Below, piece after piece: positions 23,453 through 33,404 of a DNA stretch of 64,000 nt. The position numbers and the translations under genes were made by a program. Location of the stretch: positions 62,001 through 126,000 of the forward strand of contig NZ_QUBS01000084.1 of NCBI RefSeq assembly GCF_003390925.1, in the 5' to 3' direction. Numbering within the stretch: position 1 is the stretch's first letter; the number at the start of each line of letters is the position of its first letter. Below the pieces are notes generated by a model. That model had not been told where the DNA came from, did no database searches, and was given only the letters and a program-made list of their open reading frames with translations. The stretch is from Trinickia diaoshuihuensis (GTDB taxonomy: Bacteria; Pseudomonadota; Gammaproteobacteria; Burkholderiales; Burkholderiaceae).

Positions 23453-24001
23453 ATGGCATCCGTAAACAAGGTCATCCTCGTCGGCAATCTCGGCGCCGAT
23501 CCCGAAATTCGTTACCTGCCGAGCGGGGACGCCATCGCCAACATCCGGCTTGCGACGACGGATCGCTACAAGGACAAGGCATCGGGTGAATTCAAGGAAG
23601 CGACGGAGTGGCACCGCGTCGCGTTTTTTGGGCGTCTGGCCGAGATCGTCGGCGAATACTTGAAGAAAGGCTCGTCGGTTTATATCGAGGGGCGTTTGCG
23701 TACCCGCAAGTGGCAAGGCCAGGACGGGCAAGATCGTTATTCGACGGAAATCGTCGCCGATCAAATGCAGATGCTGGGCGGCCGCGGCGGTGCGGGCGGC
23801 GGCGGTGGCGGTGGCGGCGGCGGCGGGATGGGTGGGGGCGATGACCTCGGCTATAGCCGCGAGTCGTCGGAATCGCGCGGCGGCGGCCGCGCGATGAGCG
23901 GCGGCGGTGGACGCAGCGGCGGTGGCGGCGGTGCTAGCCGCCCGAGCCAGCCGGCGGGCGGCGGCGGGCTCGATGATATGGACGACGATATTCCGTTCTA
24001 A
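23453..24001 (+). CDS. ssb: Single-stranded DNA-binding protein
   Basis: This 182-residue protein protects single-stranded DNA in replication and repair and recruits partners by its tail. The N-terminal OB fold starts [20 protein letters not shown] very glycine-rich linker occupies about residues 110-170, with a run of consecutive glycines. The acidic tip DDDIPF is intact. A GGAGAGATAC ribosome-binding site sits before ATG 23453. A terminator follows directly. Confidence 0.98.
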   Translation: MASVNKVILVGNLGADPEIRYLPSGDAIANIRLATTDRYKDKASGEFKEATEWHRVAFFGRLAEIVGEYLKKGSSVYIEGRLRTRKWQGQDGQDRYSTEIVADQMQMLGGRGGAGGGGGGGGGGGMGGGDDLGYSRESSESRGGGRAMSGGGGRSGGGGGASRPSQPAGGGGLDDMDDDIPF

Positions 24002-24031
24002 GATTCATTAAGTCGAATTTTGTTGTTCGAG

Positions 24032-24061
24032 GCCCGTCTGTTCTCAGCAGACGGGCTTTTT
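24032..24061 (+). terminator. Rho-independent terminator after ssb
   Basis: A perfect 9-bp stem GCCCGTCTG/CAGACGGGC with a 7-base loop is followed by TTTTT. It starts 31 bases past the ssb stop. Confidence 0.92.
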
Positions 24062-24090
24062 CTTTACCCGGACCTCCCGCGATGCCGCCG

Positions 24091-24540
24091 TCATGCAATC
24101 GACGCAGGTGGCCGCTGGTTGAGCACCATCCAATAGACCCCCAGCCGCTGCACCGCTTCGGCGAACTGCGTAAAGTCGACCGGCTTGACAATGTAGCTAT
24201 TGGCACCGGATTCATACCCGCTTATCAAGTCCCTGTCCTCCTTCGAGGATGTCAGGATGACCACTGGAAGGTGGCAGGTCCGTTCATCGGCCCTAATCGC
24301 GCGCAAGACGTCGAGTCCGTCGATCTTCGGAAGCTTCAAGTCCAGAAGAACCACTTGCGGAACCTCCGTGATATCACGGCTCGCATACTGACCGCGCACG
24401 AACACGTAATCGAGCGCGGCCGCTCCGTCGCGGACCACGACGACTTTGTTGGCGATGTTGCTCTTCTTGAAAGCACGCAGCGTCAATTCTTCGTCAATCG
24501 AGTTGTCTTCAACGAGCAGGATCACGTGCTGTTCGCTCAT
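24091..24540 (-). CDS. Stand-alone receiver protein (Rcp1-like response regulator)
   Basis: A 149-residue CheY-like receiver with no output domain. The acidic pair is EDN near residue 11, the phosphoacceptor Asp is residue 67 ([13 protein letters not shown]), and the switch Thr and Lys are in VILTSS and IVKPVDF. The elongated loop after helix 2 ([17 protein letters not shown]) is typical of receivers paired with phytochrome-type kinases. Its ATG overlaps the stop of the kinase gene upstream by four bases, so the two form a coupled pair. How the signal is passed on is not visible here. Confidence 0.9.
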   Translation of the reverse strand: MSEQHVILLVEDNSIDEELTLRAFKKSNIANKVVVVRDGAAALDYVFVRGQYASRDITEVPQVVLLDLKLPKIDGLDVLRAIRADERTCHLPVVILTSSKEDRDLISGYESGANSYIVKPVDFTQFAEAVQRLGVYWMVLNQRPPASIA

Positions 24541-26768
24541 GTTCTCGGACTCCTTTCGTTCAATGTGAAGTAGAACGCAGCCCCGCGCCCCACTTCGCCT
24601 TCGGCCCAAATGTGTCCGCCGTGACGCCGAACGATTCTTTGGGCCGTGGCGAGACCGACGCCCGTTCCCTCGAACTCGTCTGCCGAATGCAGTCTCTGGA
24701 ATACTCCGAAGAGCTTGGATGCGAAGGCCATATCGAAACCCGCGCCGTTGTCCCGCACATAGAAAACCGGCTGCCCGTCTTGCGGCATCGAAGCGAACTC
24801 GATACGGGCACTCGGTTGCTTGCGCGTAAACTTCCACGCGTTGCCGAGCAGGTTGTCCAGCACGACGCCAAGGAGACGGTGATCACCCGTAGCCGTCAAC
24901 CCATCGTCGATGAGGAACTCGACGCTGCGCTCAGGCTGCGAAACCCTCAGCCGTTCGGCGACGGCATTGGCGAGCCCGCTCAGGTTGACCGGCTCGTGCC
25001 GCAACTCATTGCGTGAGACCCGAGCCAGCGTGAGCAGGCAGTCGATCAGCTCCGCCATGTGCTGCGCCGATTCGCGCACACGTCGCAGATGACGTTGCCC
25101 CTGTTCGTCGATCTTCGCGGAGTAGTCCTCGAGCAGCGCCTGGCTGAAGCCGTCGATGCCGCGCAGGGGGGCGCGCAGATCGTGCGCCACCGTGTAGCTG
25201 AACGCCTCCAGCTCGCGGTTGGCGGCATCGGTGGCCTCTTTGGCGCGGGCGAGGACCTCTTCCGCGCGCTTGCTCGCGGAAATGTCCCGAGCCACCTTCG
25301 ACGCGCCAACCACGTTCCCGCGCGAGTCATGAATCGGCGAGATCGTGACCGAAACGTCGATGTCTCGCCCGTCCTTGCGGCGGCGCACCGACTCAAACGT
25401 TTCCACGCGCTCGCCATGCTTGAGGCGCTCGATGATGGCCGGTTCTTCTCCCTGCCGACCGGGCGGCAGGAGTACCGATATCGGCTTGCCGATCATCTCT
25501 TCGGCGACATAGCCGAAGATGCGTTGGGCCCCGGAGTTCCAGCTACGGATCGTGCCGTCCAGACTTTTGCCGATGATCGCGTCCTCGGAGGAGTCCACGA
25601 TGGCGGCTAGCTGCGCCCGAAGCTCGTCGGCCTTCTTGCGCTCGGTGATGTCGCGGATCGCACTAGAGACGATGACGCCCTCGTCGGTTGTGATGGGGCT
25701 TAGGCTGATCTCGATCGGAAACTCGCTGCCGTCCTTGCGGACCCCAAACAACTCGAGCCCGGAGCCCATCGCGCGCGCTCTCGGGTCCGCGAAGAAACCT
25801 GTTCGGTGCGCCAGGTGCTTCCCACGAAACCGCTCCGGCATGAGCATCTCGACCCATTGGCCGATCAACTCGCGACGGGCGTAGCCGAAGAGCTTTTCAG
25901 TCTGGGCGTTCACGAGGATGATCCGCCCCGCCTCGTCGACGATGACCATCGCGTCGGGCGCCGACTCGAGGAGGCTTCGGAATTTCTCCTCGGCCTTTCT
26001 TCGCTCGCTGCTGTCGCGGATGGAGGCCGAAACGAGCATGCCTTCTTCCGTCTCGAGCGGGCTCAAACTGATTTCGATCGGGAACTCGGTGCCGTCCTGA
26101 CGCAGGCCGAAGAGTTCGAGCCCGGAGCCCATCGGCCGAACTTTCGGCGCGGCAAAGAAGTCGGCTCGGAATCGCGGGTGGTTGGCGTGGAAGCGCTCAG
26201 GGATTAACTTCTCGACCTTCTCTCCGAGAAGCGCCCGCCGATCGTAGCCAAACAGCTTCTCGGTCTGGGCGTTGATGAGCACGATGTTGCCGTACCTGTT
26301 GACGATTACGACCGCATCGGGCGCCGACTCGAGCAGGCCCCGGAACTTTTCCTCCGCCCGCTTGCGCTCGGTAACGTCGCGAATCGCGCAGACAACGAGT
26401 AGCCCTTCTTCCGTTTCGATCGGACTCAGGCTGATCTCGATCGGGAACTCGGTACTGTCCTTGCGCAATCCGTAAAGCGTCAGGTCGGAGCCCATGGCGC
26501 GAATCCTCGGCTGTGCGAGGTAGTTGCGACGATGCGTCGGATGTGCCCCGCGAAAGCGCTCGGGAATGAGCACCTCCACGTGCCTGCCAATAAGCTCTGC
26601 CGGCGGATAGCCGAAGAGCTGCTCCGCCTGCCCGTTGATGAGGATAATTTGGCCATCCTGACCGACGACGATCATCGCATCGGGCGCTGCTTCGAGGAAC
26701 TTGGAGAAATTCGCCTCGACGGCTCGCCGCGGGTCAAGAGGCGTGTCCGGCTGCACTGTCTTGTCCAT
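24537..26768 (-). CDS. Multi-PAS sensor histidine kinase
   Basis: A 743-residue soluble kinase. Three closely similar PAS domains start near residues 20, 142 and 265 (each with APDAM/VVIV, TEKLFGY and [10 protein letters not shown]), followed by a divergent fourth PAS. The HisKA domain has its His at about 529 ([13 protein letters not shown]), and HATPase_c has N and G boxes (NAWKF, DNGAGFD, GTGVGLA). The kinase core is of the type found in phytochrome-like sensors, but no GAF/PHY chromophore domain is present. The start MDKTVQ follows GGAGGCGTC; an ATG 18 bases earlier lacks such a site. Confidence 0.9.
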   Translation of the reverse strand: MDKTVQPDTPLDPRRAVEANFSKFLEAAPDAMIVVGQDGQIILINGQAEQLFGYPPAELIGRHVEVLIPERFRGAHPTHRRNYLAQPRIRAMGSDLTLYGLRKDSTEFPIEISLSPIETEEGLLVVCAIRDVTERKRAEEKFRGLLESAPDAVVIVNRYGNIVLINAQTEKLFGYDRRALLGEKVEKLIPERFHANHPRFRADFFAAPKVRPMGSGLELFGLRQDGTEFPIEISLSPLETEEGMLVSASIRDSSERRKAEEKFRSLLESAPDAMVIVDEAGRIILVNAQTEKLFGYARRELIGQWVEMLMPERFRGKHLAHRTGFFADPRARAMGSGLELFGVRKDGSEFPIEISLSPITTDEGVIVSSAIRDITERKKADELRAQLAAIVDSSEDAIIGKSLDGTIRSWNSGAQRIFGYVAEEMIGKPISVLLPPGRQGEEPAIIERLKHGERVETFESVRRRKDGRDIDVSVTISPIHDSRGNVVGASKVARDISASKRAEEVLARAKEATDAANRELEAFSYTVAHDLRAPLRGIDGFSQALLEDYSAKIDEQGQRHLRRVRESAQHMAELIDCLLTLARVSRNELRHEPVNLSGLANAVAERLRVSQPERSVEFLIDDGLTATGDHRLLGVVLDNLLGNAWKFTRKQPSARIEFASMPQDGQPVFYVRDNGAGFDMAFASKLFGVFQRLHSADEFEGTGVGLATAQRIVRRHGGHIWAEGEVGRGAAFYFTLNERSPRT

Positions 26769-26853
26769 GACGCCTCCACTCTTCACATGGAGCTGCTACG
26801 CAAATAGCGCCGCGCGCTTGTGTGTCGTCGCCCGTGACTCGCTCGCGCTCATC

Positions 26854-28338
26854 TCATTGCCCGGCTTCCACTGCCTCGAGAGGGAGGATCGCGGTCAGCT
26901 CAAAGCCTGAACCCGGCGCGGTGCGGATCTGAATCTCGCCGCCCAGGAGGGCGGCGCGCTCACGCATTCCGAGTAGACCGAACGAACGGCGGCTTGGGTT
27001 TGCCTCGCGAGTCGTACCGTGGCCGTTGTCGGCGATCCGTACGATGCAATGCGTATCGTCGCGGATGATCTCGAGCGCCACCTCGGTCGCGCCGGAATGG
27101 CGCGCGACGTTCGTCAGCGCTTCCTGGACCATGCGAAAGACCTCGATCGCACTTTCCCGATTGAAGCTGATCGCGTGTGCATCGATACGGCGTATCACGC
27201 TCACGTGATAGCGCGCGGAAAAATCATCCGCCAGCCACTCGATCGCAGGAATCAGGCCAAGATCGTCGAGCATCACGGGACGCAGGTCCGCGGCGATCCG
27301 CCGTACCGAGTCGACGAGGCGATCGATCAACGAGGACATGCCGTGCAGGTCGCCGCCCGATAACCGTGGCGAGGCGTCCTTCAGGTCGTGGTCCACCAGG
27401 GTTACAGCCATCTTCAGCGCGGTCAACTGCTGCCCCAGGTCGTCGTGTAGTTCGCGCGCGATGCGTGCCTTTTCCTCCTCGCGGATATGCTGAATGTGTG
27501 AGGACAGGCGCCGTAGCTCCTCGCGCGAAAGCCTTAGTGCCTCCTCGCTTCGTTTGCGCTCCGAGATGTCCATGATCCAGCCGACCATCCGGGCCTCTCC
27601 ACTCTCATTGCGGAAGGCCTGTCCGCGAGACTCGATCCAGCGGAACTCGCCCGACTTGGTACGTACTCGGTACTCGACATCGTAGGTGCTTCCGCGCTCC
27701 AGATGCGCTTTAAGCGCTTCAGTCACCCGGACGATATCGTCGCGGTGGATCGCATCGAGATGCGCCTGCCTCTCGTTAGGGAGTTCATGATCTTCGTAGC
27801 CCATGATTCCCTTGAAATGAGGGGAAAAATAGATCGCATCAGTGTGTACGTTCCAATCCCACAACCCCGCGGTCGCGCCGCTCACCGCAAGCTGAAACCT
27901 CTCCTCGCTGGCCGTCAGCGCCTGCTCGGCGGCCTCGCGGTGACGCAACTCCGCCTCTTCGGCCAGTGCGCGCCGGACCGCCGGGCCGAGGCGGGCAAGC
28001 CGGTCCTTCAGCACGTAGTCGCGCGCGCCTGCCTTGATCAGTTCCACCGCCTCGTCGTCGCCCAACGCGCCGGTCACCATCACCACCGGCACGGTCCGGT
28101 CGTACTGCTGCACGATGGCGAGCGCCTGCCGGCCATTGAGGTCGGGCAGGTTGTAATCGGAGAGCACGATGTCGGGCCGGGATTTTCGCAGGATGCTGAT
28201 AAATTCATTCTTCGTCGCGGCGCGGACCGCGACAAAAGCGATATTTGCTTTCGTGAGCGCACGACAAATCAACTCCGCCTCTTCAGGCGTGTCCTCGAGG
28301 AGCAATATCCGCAGTTCCGGGCTCGATTCGGTCGTCAT
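26854..28338 (-). CDS. Receiver-PAS-HisKA_3 hybrid sensor kinase
   Basis: A 494-residue soluble protein with an N-terminal receiver (Asp61 in IVLSDYNLPDLNG), a PAS/PAC domain (about 140-270), and a NarX-type kinase core. The H-box is RIARELHDDLGQQLTALK, and the HATPase ends in SFGLLGMRERAALLGGEI. HisKA_3 kinases normally pair with NarL-type regulators. The nearest such regulator here is at 37646, which already has its own kinase. It lies 85 bases upstream of the multi-PAS kinase gene on the same strand and may head that operon. Confidence 0.9.
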   Translation of the reverse strand: MTTESSPELRILLLEDTPEEAELICRALTKANIAFVAVRAATKNEFISILRKSRPDIVLSDYNLPDLNGRQALAIVQQYDRTVPVVMVTGALGDDEAVELIKAGARDYVLKDRLARLGPAVRRALAEEAELRHREAAEQALTASEERFQLAVSGATAGLWDWNVHTDAIYFSPHFKGIMGYEDHELPNERQAHLDAIHRDDIVRVTEALKAHLERGSTYDVEYRVRTKSGEFRWIESRGQAFRNESGEARMVGWIMDISERKRSEEALRLSREELRRLSSHIQHIREEEKARIARELHDDLGQQLTALKMAVTLVDHDLKDASPRLSGGDLHGMSSLIDRLVDSVRRIAADLRPVMLDDLGLIPAIEWLADDFSARYHVSVIRRIDAHAISFNRESAIEVFRMVQEALTNVARHSGATEVALEIIRDDTHCIVRIADNGHGTTREANPSRRSFGLLGMRERAALLGGEIQIRTAPGSGFELTAILPLEAVEAGQ

Positions 28339-28896
28339 GGCTTCGGTGCTCTACGTGGTCTGGCGCACGCACCAGCACGCTGAAAACTGCGAATTCGGAC
28401 AATAAATAGGCTCGCTGACCGGAAGATGGGCTGGCTGGGATTTCGTCCCGGTGCCGTGTCAGCAGTTCGGCGAGGGGTCAACGCCCGCGGCCAACAAACG
28501 CGGGCGCAAATACATTAACGCCAACGAAGACGAACGCTTCGCGGCCGGTGTGATATCGCGCGACTGCCCGCTCGAAAAGGGCGCGCTATCTTCATATCAT
28601 AGAGCAGAATTTAGGCTATTTCGCCAGAGTTTGCGGCGACGAAAGCCGGGGCTTGTCTAATGTTCTATGCGTTTTTCGATAGTCCCGTGCGCGTGCGCGG
28701 CCTAGCCAACCGTAGGGAACATTAGCTTCGAATTAGGCGGGATGGCGATGATTTTGGCGATGGGCCGAAATAGGGCGCAACGAAGCGGCAGTATGTTCTT
28801 GCTCCTCCTATAATCAGATGAAATTGCGCCAGCATAGTCGATGCCGCGATAGTCGCATTGCTATTTGAAGGGCGGGATCGCGGGAGAGAATCGCAA
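28339..28896. other. 558-base intergenic region between divergent kinase genes
   Basis: I see no credible gene. The stretch from about 28590 to 28840 is visibly richer in A and T than its surroundings. It contains inverted arms CTAATGTTC (28657-28665) and GAACATTAG (28717-28725), 51 bases apart, and a plus-strand TATAAT. It probably holds promoters for both divergent operons. Confidence 0.5.
28809..28814 (+). promoter_or_regulatory. Putative -10 box for the membrane hybrid kinase gene
   Basis: TATAAT in an A/T-rich patch, 83 bases upstream of the ATG at 28897. The sequence 17 bases upstream is a poor -35. Confidence 0.35.
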
Positions 28897-31524
28897 ATGC
28901 CCGGTTCGCCAACCAGCCAGCCGAACTTGTCCCGAAGCGTCACCGGTACGCTGATCGCGTTTGCGTCGATCGGCGCGCTCCTTATGGTGACGGGGGACAA
29001 GAACTATCCCGAGCTCCATGCGATTCTGGATACGGGGGGATTCCTGCTCTCGGGCCTGCTGGCGTCACTGTTTTGGGACATGGGCGTGCGCCTGGAGCGC
29101 CCGCTGCCCAAGCGGATTGCCGTCAGCTTCGCGGTCACCTCGCTGCTCGAGCTGATTCACATCCTAGTTGCCGTGGAATGGTCCGGCGTGCTGGCCCCCA
29201 TTGCGCAGGCGGAGCGCTTGTTGAGGCCTTCCACCTGGCCACCGGCCGCATACGTGCTGCCCGTCGGAATCGCGGGCGCTCTATTTCTCGCCCGCCCCGG
29301 CCAAGCGCACCTGGCGGCGTTCACGTCTGTCCTGCTCGCGCTCGGTGCGGGGCTCATCGCGCTCTTTGACTCGTTGCCGCGGTACGGGCCGCCCGACTGG
29401 CTGGGGATTTCGCGTCCTAGTCTGCTCTTCGTCCCGTTGCTGTGGGTATCGACCGGTTGGCTCTGCTGGCGCCAACGCGCCGAGGAGCGCGCATTGCCCA
29501 TACTCGCGCTCATGGCGGTCGTGTTGTTTTCGGCTCACTTGGCGATGCTTTATTCCCGCGCGCCGGATGACGCACCGGCGATGGCGGCGCACTTTGGCAA
29601 GATCTGCGGCTACCTGTTCGTGCTGCTGACGCTGATGCATATGGCATCGACGGACATGCTCGAACGTATCCGCGCCGAGCGCGCACTCGCTCAATTGAAC
29701 GACGAGTTGGAACGCCGCGTGGTGGAACGGACCGCCGAGCTCGAGTCGGCAAATCGGCTGCTGGAAGCGGAAATCTCCGTGCGGCGACAGGCCAAGCAAA
29801 AGGCCCACGCGCAGCTCGAACGGCTCAATTTGCTGCACCAGATCACCCGTGCTATCGGCGAGCGACAGGATCTGAAAAGTATCTTCCAGGTCGTGGTGCG
29901 CCGCGTGGAGGAGCATCTACCCACCGACTTCGGCTGCGTCTGCCTGCACGAGCCGGGACAGAACTGGCTCAGCGTCGCGCACGTCGGGGTAGGCAGCGAG
30001 GCACTCGCCCTATCACTGGCGTTGACGGCGCAGGCGCGCGTCGAGATCGACGCAAACGGCCTGTCGCGTTGCCTGGGCGGGCACCTAGTTTACGAGCCCG
30101 ACGTTTCGGAAGTTCCAATGCCGTTTGCGCAGCGGCTTGCACGAGGCGGGTTGCGCGCGGTCGTGATGGCGCCGCTTCTGGTGGAAAGTCAGGTGTTCGG
30201 TCTCCTGTTGGCGGCGCGCCGGCAGCCACAGAGCTTCACGAGCGGCGAGTGCGAGTTTCTTCGGCAATTGAGTGAGCACGTCGCGCTCGCCGCGCATCAG
30301 GCCGAGCTTCACGGGGCGCTGCAGCGCGCCTATGACGATCTGCGCCAAACGCAGCAGGCGGCGATGCAGCAGGAACGGCTGCGTGCGCTCGGACAGATGG
30401 CAAGCGGCATTGCGCATGACATCAATAATGCGATCTCGCCGGTGGCGATCTACACCGAGTCGCTATTGGAGACGGAAGCAAACCTGAGCGTGCGTGCCCG
30501 CCAGTGTCTCGAGACCATTCAGCGGGCGATCGACGATGTGGCAAAGACGGTCTCGCGCATGCGCGAGTTCTACCGCTCGCATGAGCCCCAGGCGACACTG
30601 GCTCGGGTTCGGCTGGACACGCTCGCGCAGCAGGTCATCGACCTCACGCGGGCGCGCTGGAGTGATATGCCGCAGCAGCGCGGCTCCGTGATTCGGATGG
30701 TGACGGAGTTTTCCCCCGATCTGCCCGATACCATGGGCGTGGAAAGCGAGATTCGCGAGGCCCTGATCAATCTCGTCTTCAATGCGGTCGATGCGATGCC
30801 GGAGGGCGGGGTATTGACCGTGCGCACCCGCGCGGTACCGGGCCGGCAGGAGCCCAATGGCGGGCCCATGCCGCGCCAAGTATGTGTGGAAATTGGCGAC
30901 ACCGGCGTTGGTATGGACGAGGACACGCGTCGACGTTGCCTGGAGCCCTTCTTCACCACCAAAGGTGAGCGCGGCACGGGGTTGGGCCTCGCCATGGTCT
31001 ACGGCGTCGCGCAACGGCATGGGGCGGAAATCGAGATCGAGAGCGAACTCGACAACGGCACCAACGTACGGCTGGTGTTTCCCGTGTCCGAGGCGCTTGC
31101 CGGGCTGGTGCAAGCCGCGCCCCCGGCGACGGCACCGCCGCCTCAGCGCATCTTGATCGTCGATGACGATCCACTGGTGCTCAAGTCGTTGCGCGACACG
31201 CTCGAGACCGATGGCCACCGGGTTGTCGCAGCCAATGGCGGTGAGGCCGGGATCGAAGCGTTCCAGTCTGCCCACCAGCGCGGTGAGCCGTTCGGCGTGG
31301 TGATTACCGACCTCGGCATGCCGCACATCGATGGGCGCAGAGTCGCCGGTGCGGTGAAGGCGGCCTCGCCGTCGACCCCGGTTATTCTGCTCACCGGATG
31401 GGGGCAGCGCCTGGCCGACAACGGCGAGCAGCCGGTGAACGTGAACCGGGTACTCAGCAAGCCGCCCAAGCTGCGTGAATTACGCGAAGCCCTCGCGTCT
31501 TGCTGCCATGAGGTGCCATCTTGA
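28897..31524 (+). CDS. Membrane-bound hybrid sensor histidine kinase (7TM-GAF-HisKA-HATPase-REC)
   Basis: An 875-residue protein. About seven hydrophobic segments cover residues 15-240, then a coiled coil (ALAQLNDELERRVVERTAELESANRLLEAE, read as helical heptads) leads to a GAF domain (about 300-460). The kinase core is NtrB-like, with H-box MASGIAHDINNAI and ATP motifs GVGMDEDTR and GTGLGLAMVYG. The C-terminal receiver has its Asp in VITDLGMPHIDG. The ATG at 28897 follows GGGAGAGAA; a TTG at 28858 is possible but poorer. It overlaps the next kinase by four bases. Confidence 0.9.
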   Translation: MPGSPTSQPNLSRSVTGTLIAFASIGALLMVTGDKNYPELHAILDTGGFLLSGLLASLFWDMGVRLERPLPKRIAVSFAVTSLLELIHILVAVEWSGVLAPIAQAERLLRPSTWPPAAYVLPVGIAGALFLARPGQAHLAAFTSVLLALGAGLIALFDSLPRYGPPDWLGISRPSLLFVPLLWVSTGWLCWRQRAEERALPILALMAVVLFSAHLAMLYSRAPDDAPAMAAHFGKICGYLFVLLTLMHMASTDMLERIRAERALAQLNDELERRVVERTAELESANRLLEAEISVRRQAKQKAHAQLERLNLLHQITRAIGERQDLKSIFQVVVRRVEEHLPTDFGCVCLHEPGQNWLSVAHVGVGSEALALSLALTAQARVEIDANGLSRCLGGHLVYEPDVSEVPMPFAQRLARGGLRAVVMAPLLVESQVFGLLLAARRQPQSFTSGECEFLRQLSEHVALAAHQAELHGALQRAYDDLRQTQQAAMQQERLRALGQMASGIAHDINNAISPVAIYTESLLETEANLSVRARQCLETIQRAIDDVAKTVSRMREFYRSHEPQATLARVRLDTLAQQVIDLTRARWSDMPQQRGSVIRMVTEFSPDLPDTMGVESEIREALINLVFNAVDAMPEGGVLTVRTRAVPGRQEPNGGPMPRQVCVEIGDTGVGMDEDTRRRCLEPFFTTKGERGTGLGLAMVYGVAQRHGAEIEIESELDNGTNVRLVFPVSEALAGLVQAAPPATAPPPQRILIVDDDPLVLKSLRDTLETDGHRVVAANGGEAGIEAFQSAHQRGEPFGVVITDLGMPHIDGRRVAGAVKAASPSTPVILLTGWGQRLADNGEQPVNVNRVLSKPPKLRELREALASCCHEVPS

Positions 31525-32663
31525 GCCCGGCCAAGTACGACCTCGGCACAGTGACGCACGAGGGCCAGGCAATACGTCTTCTGATCGTGGACGACGAAGC
31601 GCCGCAGATGAAGGCACTGTGCGACACGCTGCGCGAACACGGCTATGAGACGACCGGCTTCACAGCGGCCGCCCCCGCGCTCGCTGCGCTGCGTGACGCG
31701 CCGTTCGACCTGCTGCTCTCCGACCTGATGATGCCGGAGATGAATGGCGTCGCGCTGTTGCAGGCTGCCCTCCAGACCCAACCCGATCTCGTGGGCATCA
31801 TCATGACCGGCGAGGGTACGATCGCTACGGCGGTCGAGGCGATGAAGGTGGGTGCGCTCGACTACATCCTCAAGCCATTCAAGCTGAGCGTCATCCTGCC
31901 GGTGCTCTCTCGCGCGCTTGCGATGCGGCGGCTCAAGCTGGAGAACGCCGAGCTGGACCGGCGCCTGCGAGATCATGCGGCCAAGCTCGAAGCCGCCAAT
32001 GGCGAATTGGAGGCTTTTTCCTATTCCGTTTCGCATGATTTGCGCGCTCCGCTGCTGGTGATCAACGGCTTCTCGCGGATCCTGATCGAGGACCACGCGG
32101 CGCAGTTGCAGCCCGAGGCAAGGCGGTTGCTCGAAAATGTGATCGCGGGTGGCGAGCGCATGGAGCGTCTTATCGCGGATTTGCTCGAGTTTTCGCGCTT
32201 GAGTCGTCAGCCACTCACCAAGCGCGCTGTCGATATGGCTGAACTCGTCCAGCGCGTCCTCGATGAATTGCGTATGCAGCAGCCGGAGCGGAGCGTCGAA
32301 GTGCGTGTGGATACTCTGCCCGCGGCCATGGGCGACCCCGCATTATTGAAGCAGGTATTTGTCAATTTGTTGTCCAACGCCTTCAAGTTCACGCGCACGA
32401 GAGTGCAGGCCAGCGTGGAAGTCGGCTATCGCCAGGAGGCCGGGAAGACCATTTACTTTGTTCGCGACAACGGCGTCGGATTCGACATGAGCAACGCGAC
32501 GAAACTGTTCGGTGTGTTTCAACGGCTGCACGGCGTCGACAATTTCGAGGGGACCGGCATTGGTTTGTCTATCGTTCAGCGCATCGTCCAACGTCATGGC
32601 GGGCGCGTCTGGGCCGAGGCGGCCGTGGATCGCGGCGCCCTGTTTCAGTTCACTGTCGACTGA
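31521..32663 (+). CDS. Receiver-HisKA-HATPase hybrid kinase, probable TTG start
   Basis: A 380-residue soluble protein with an N-terminal receiver (LLIVDDEAPQ; Asp in LLSDLMMPEMNG; Lys in YILKPFK), a short helical linker, HisKA (FSYSVSHDLRAPLLVINGF) and HATPase (DNGVGFDMS, GTGIGLSIV). Its kinase core closely resembles that of the multi-PAS kinase at 24537-26768. The predicted start is TTG within TTGA, overlapping the preceding TGA, with GAGGTG upstream. The next in-frame ATG would remove the first receiver strand. It is likely to be phosphorylated by, or to relay to, the upstream hybrid kinase. Confidence 0.88.
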   Translation: MSPAKYDLGTVTHEGQAIRLLIVDDEAPQMKALCDTLREHGYETTGFTAAAPALAALRDAPFDLLLSDLMMPEMNGVALLQAALQTQPDLVGIIMTGEGTIATAVEAMKVGALDYILKPFKLSVILPVLSRALAMRRLKLENAELDRRLRDHAAKLEAANGELEAFSYSVSHDLRAPLLVINGFSRILIEDHAAQLQPEARRLLENVIAGGERMERLIADLLEFSRLSRQPLTKRAVDMAELVQRVLDELRMQQPERSVEVRVDTLPAAMGDPALLKQVFVNLLSNAFKFTRTRVQASVEVGYRQEAGKTIYFVRDNGVGFDMSNATKLFGVFQRLHGVDNFEGTGIGLSIVQRIVQRHGGRVWAEAAVDRGALFQFTVD

Positions 32664-32756
32664 GCGGGCCGCGGCCCTGCTCGAGACAAATTCTTCGTGT
32701 GCCTGCCGACGCAGCTTGTTTGTTTTCGACTCGGGAAAAATCCCGCGGTTTTTCGC

Positions 32757-33338
32757 TCAATCCTCCTTGTCGCCGCTATCCCGGTCGGTCGCGGCCGAGG
32801 GCGCCGCCTCCGTTGCAGAGGCCCCTTCCGGCGGCGCATCGTCATCCTTGATCACATAGTGCGGGTTATGTACCCAGCGACGCAGATCTTTACTGATGAT
32901 CACGGAGGTGCGGTCGAGAATCGAGCACGTGCCTTTGAACGCGCCCCACACGCCGCCGACGGACCAGCGCTTGAACTTCGCATGGCGCACGACTTTGCCG
33001 TTATCGATCAGATCGGCGGACAACGAGATGGCCTTCGGCCCCGTCCATGCGCCGCCGCCTACCCCCATGACGTAGGAGATTTGCAGTCTTAGCACCTGGG
33101 CATCGCCGGGGGCGCTATTGGCGTCGATCGTTCCGTCTCCGGTTCGGTTTAGCCGCCCCAGGGCGTCGCCCACGCGATGCGCAAGCAACTCGTCGATATG
33201 ACACTCGTCCTTGACCCGGTCGACGACGCCGGCGCCCGAAGCATAAGTCACCGGTGTTTCGAGTAGAACGGGTCTGCGCTCGCCGGCAAAGACGTTCGCG
33301 CAAGCCAGCCATAAGGCAAACAAAACCACGCGTTTCAT
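32757..33338 (-). CDS. Small exported protein of unknown function
   Basis: A 193-residue protein starting MKRVVLFALWLACANVFAGE, a clear signal peptide with cleavage near FAG/E. The mature part has two or three beta-rich segments (VLRLQISYVMGVGGGAWTGPK, AISLSADLIDNGKVVRHAKF) and ends in a low-complexity Ala/Ser/Asp tail. The pattern recalls DUF4410-type periplasmic or lipoprotein domains, but I cannot confirm this. It is the last gene of the minus-strand group with the phosphoesterase and the lectin/TULIP-like protein. An in-frame ATG at 33371 is upstream but would spoil the signal peptide. Confidence 0.7.
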   Translation of the reverse strand: MKRVVLFALWLACANVFAGERRPVLLETPVTYASGAGVVDRVKDECHIDELLAHRVGDALGRLNRTGDGTIDANSAPGDAQVLRLQISYVMGVGGGAWTGPKAISLSADLIDNGKVVRHAKFKRWSVGGVWGAFKGTCSILDRTSVIISKDLRRWVHNPHYVIKDDDAPPEGASATEAAPSAATDRDSGDKED

Positions 33339-33404
33339 TGAATTATCGGTCCCCGTATGGTGGTTCGGCATTTTCGCATAGGGAGCGGCGCGAGGCGCGC
33401 GTTC

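Noticed and set aside
23810-23960. Apparent simple repeat of GGC/GGT triplets
   Set aside because: It encodes the glycine-rich linker of SSB and is explained by the protein.
28451-28660. Short open frame of about 69 codons in the gap between kinase genes
   Set aside because: No ribosome-binding site, no domain, and a composition unlike the neighbours.
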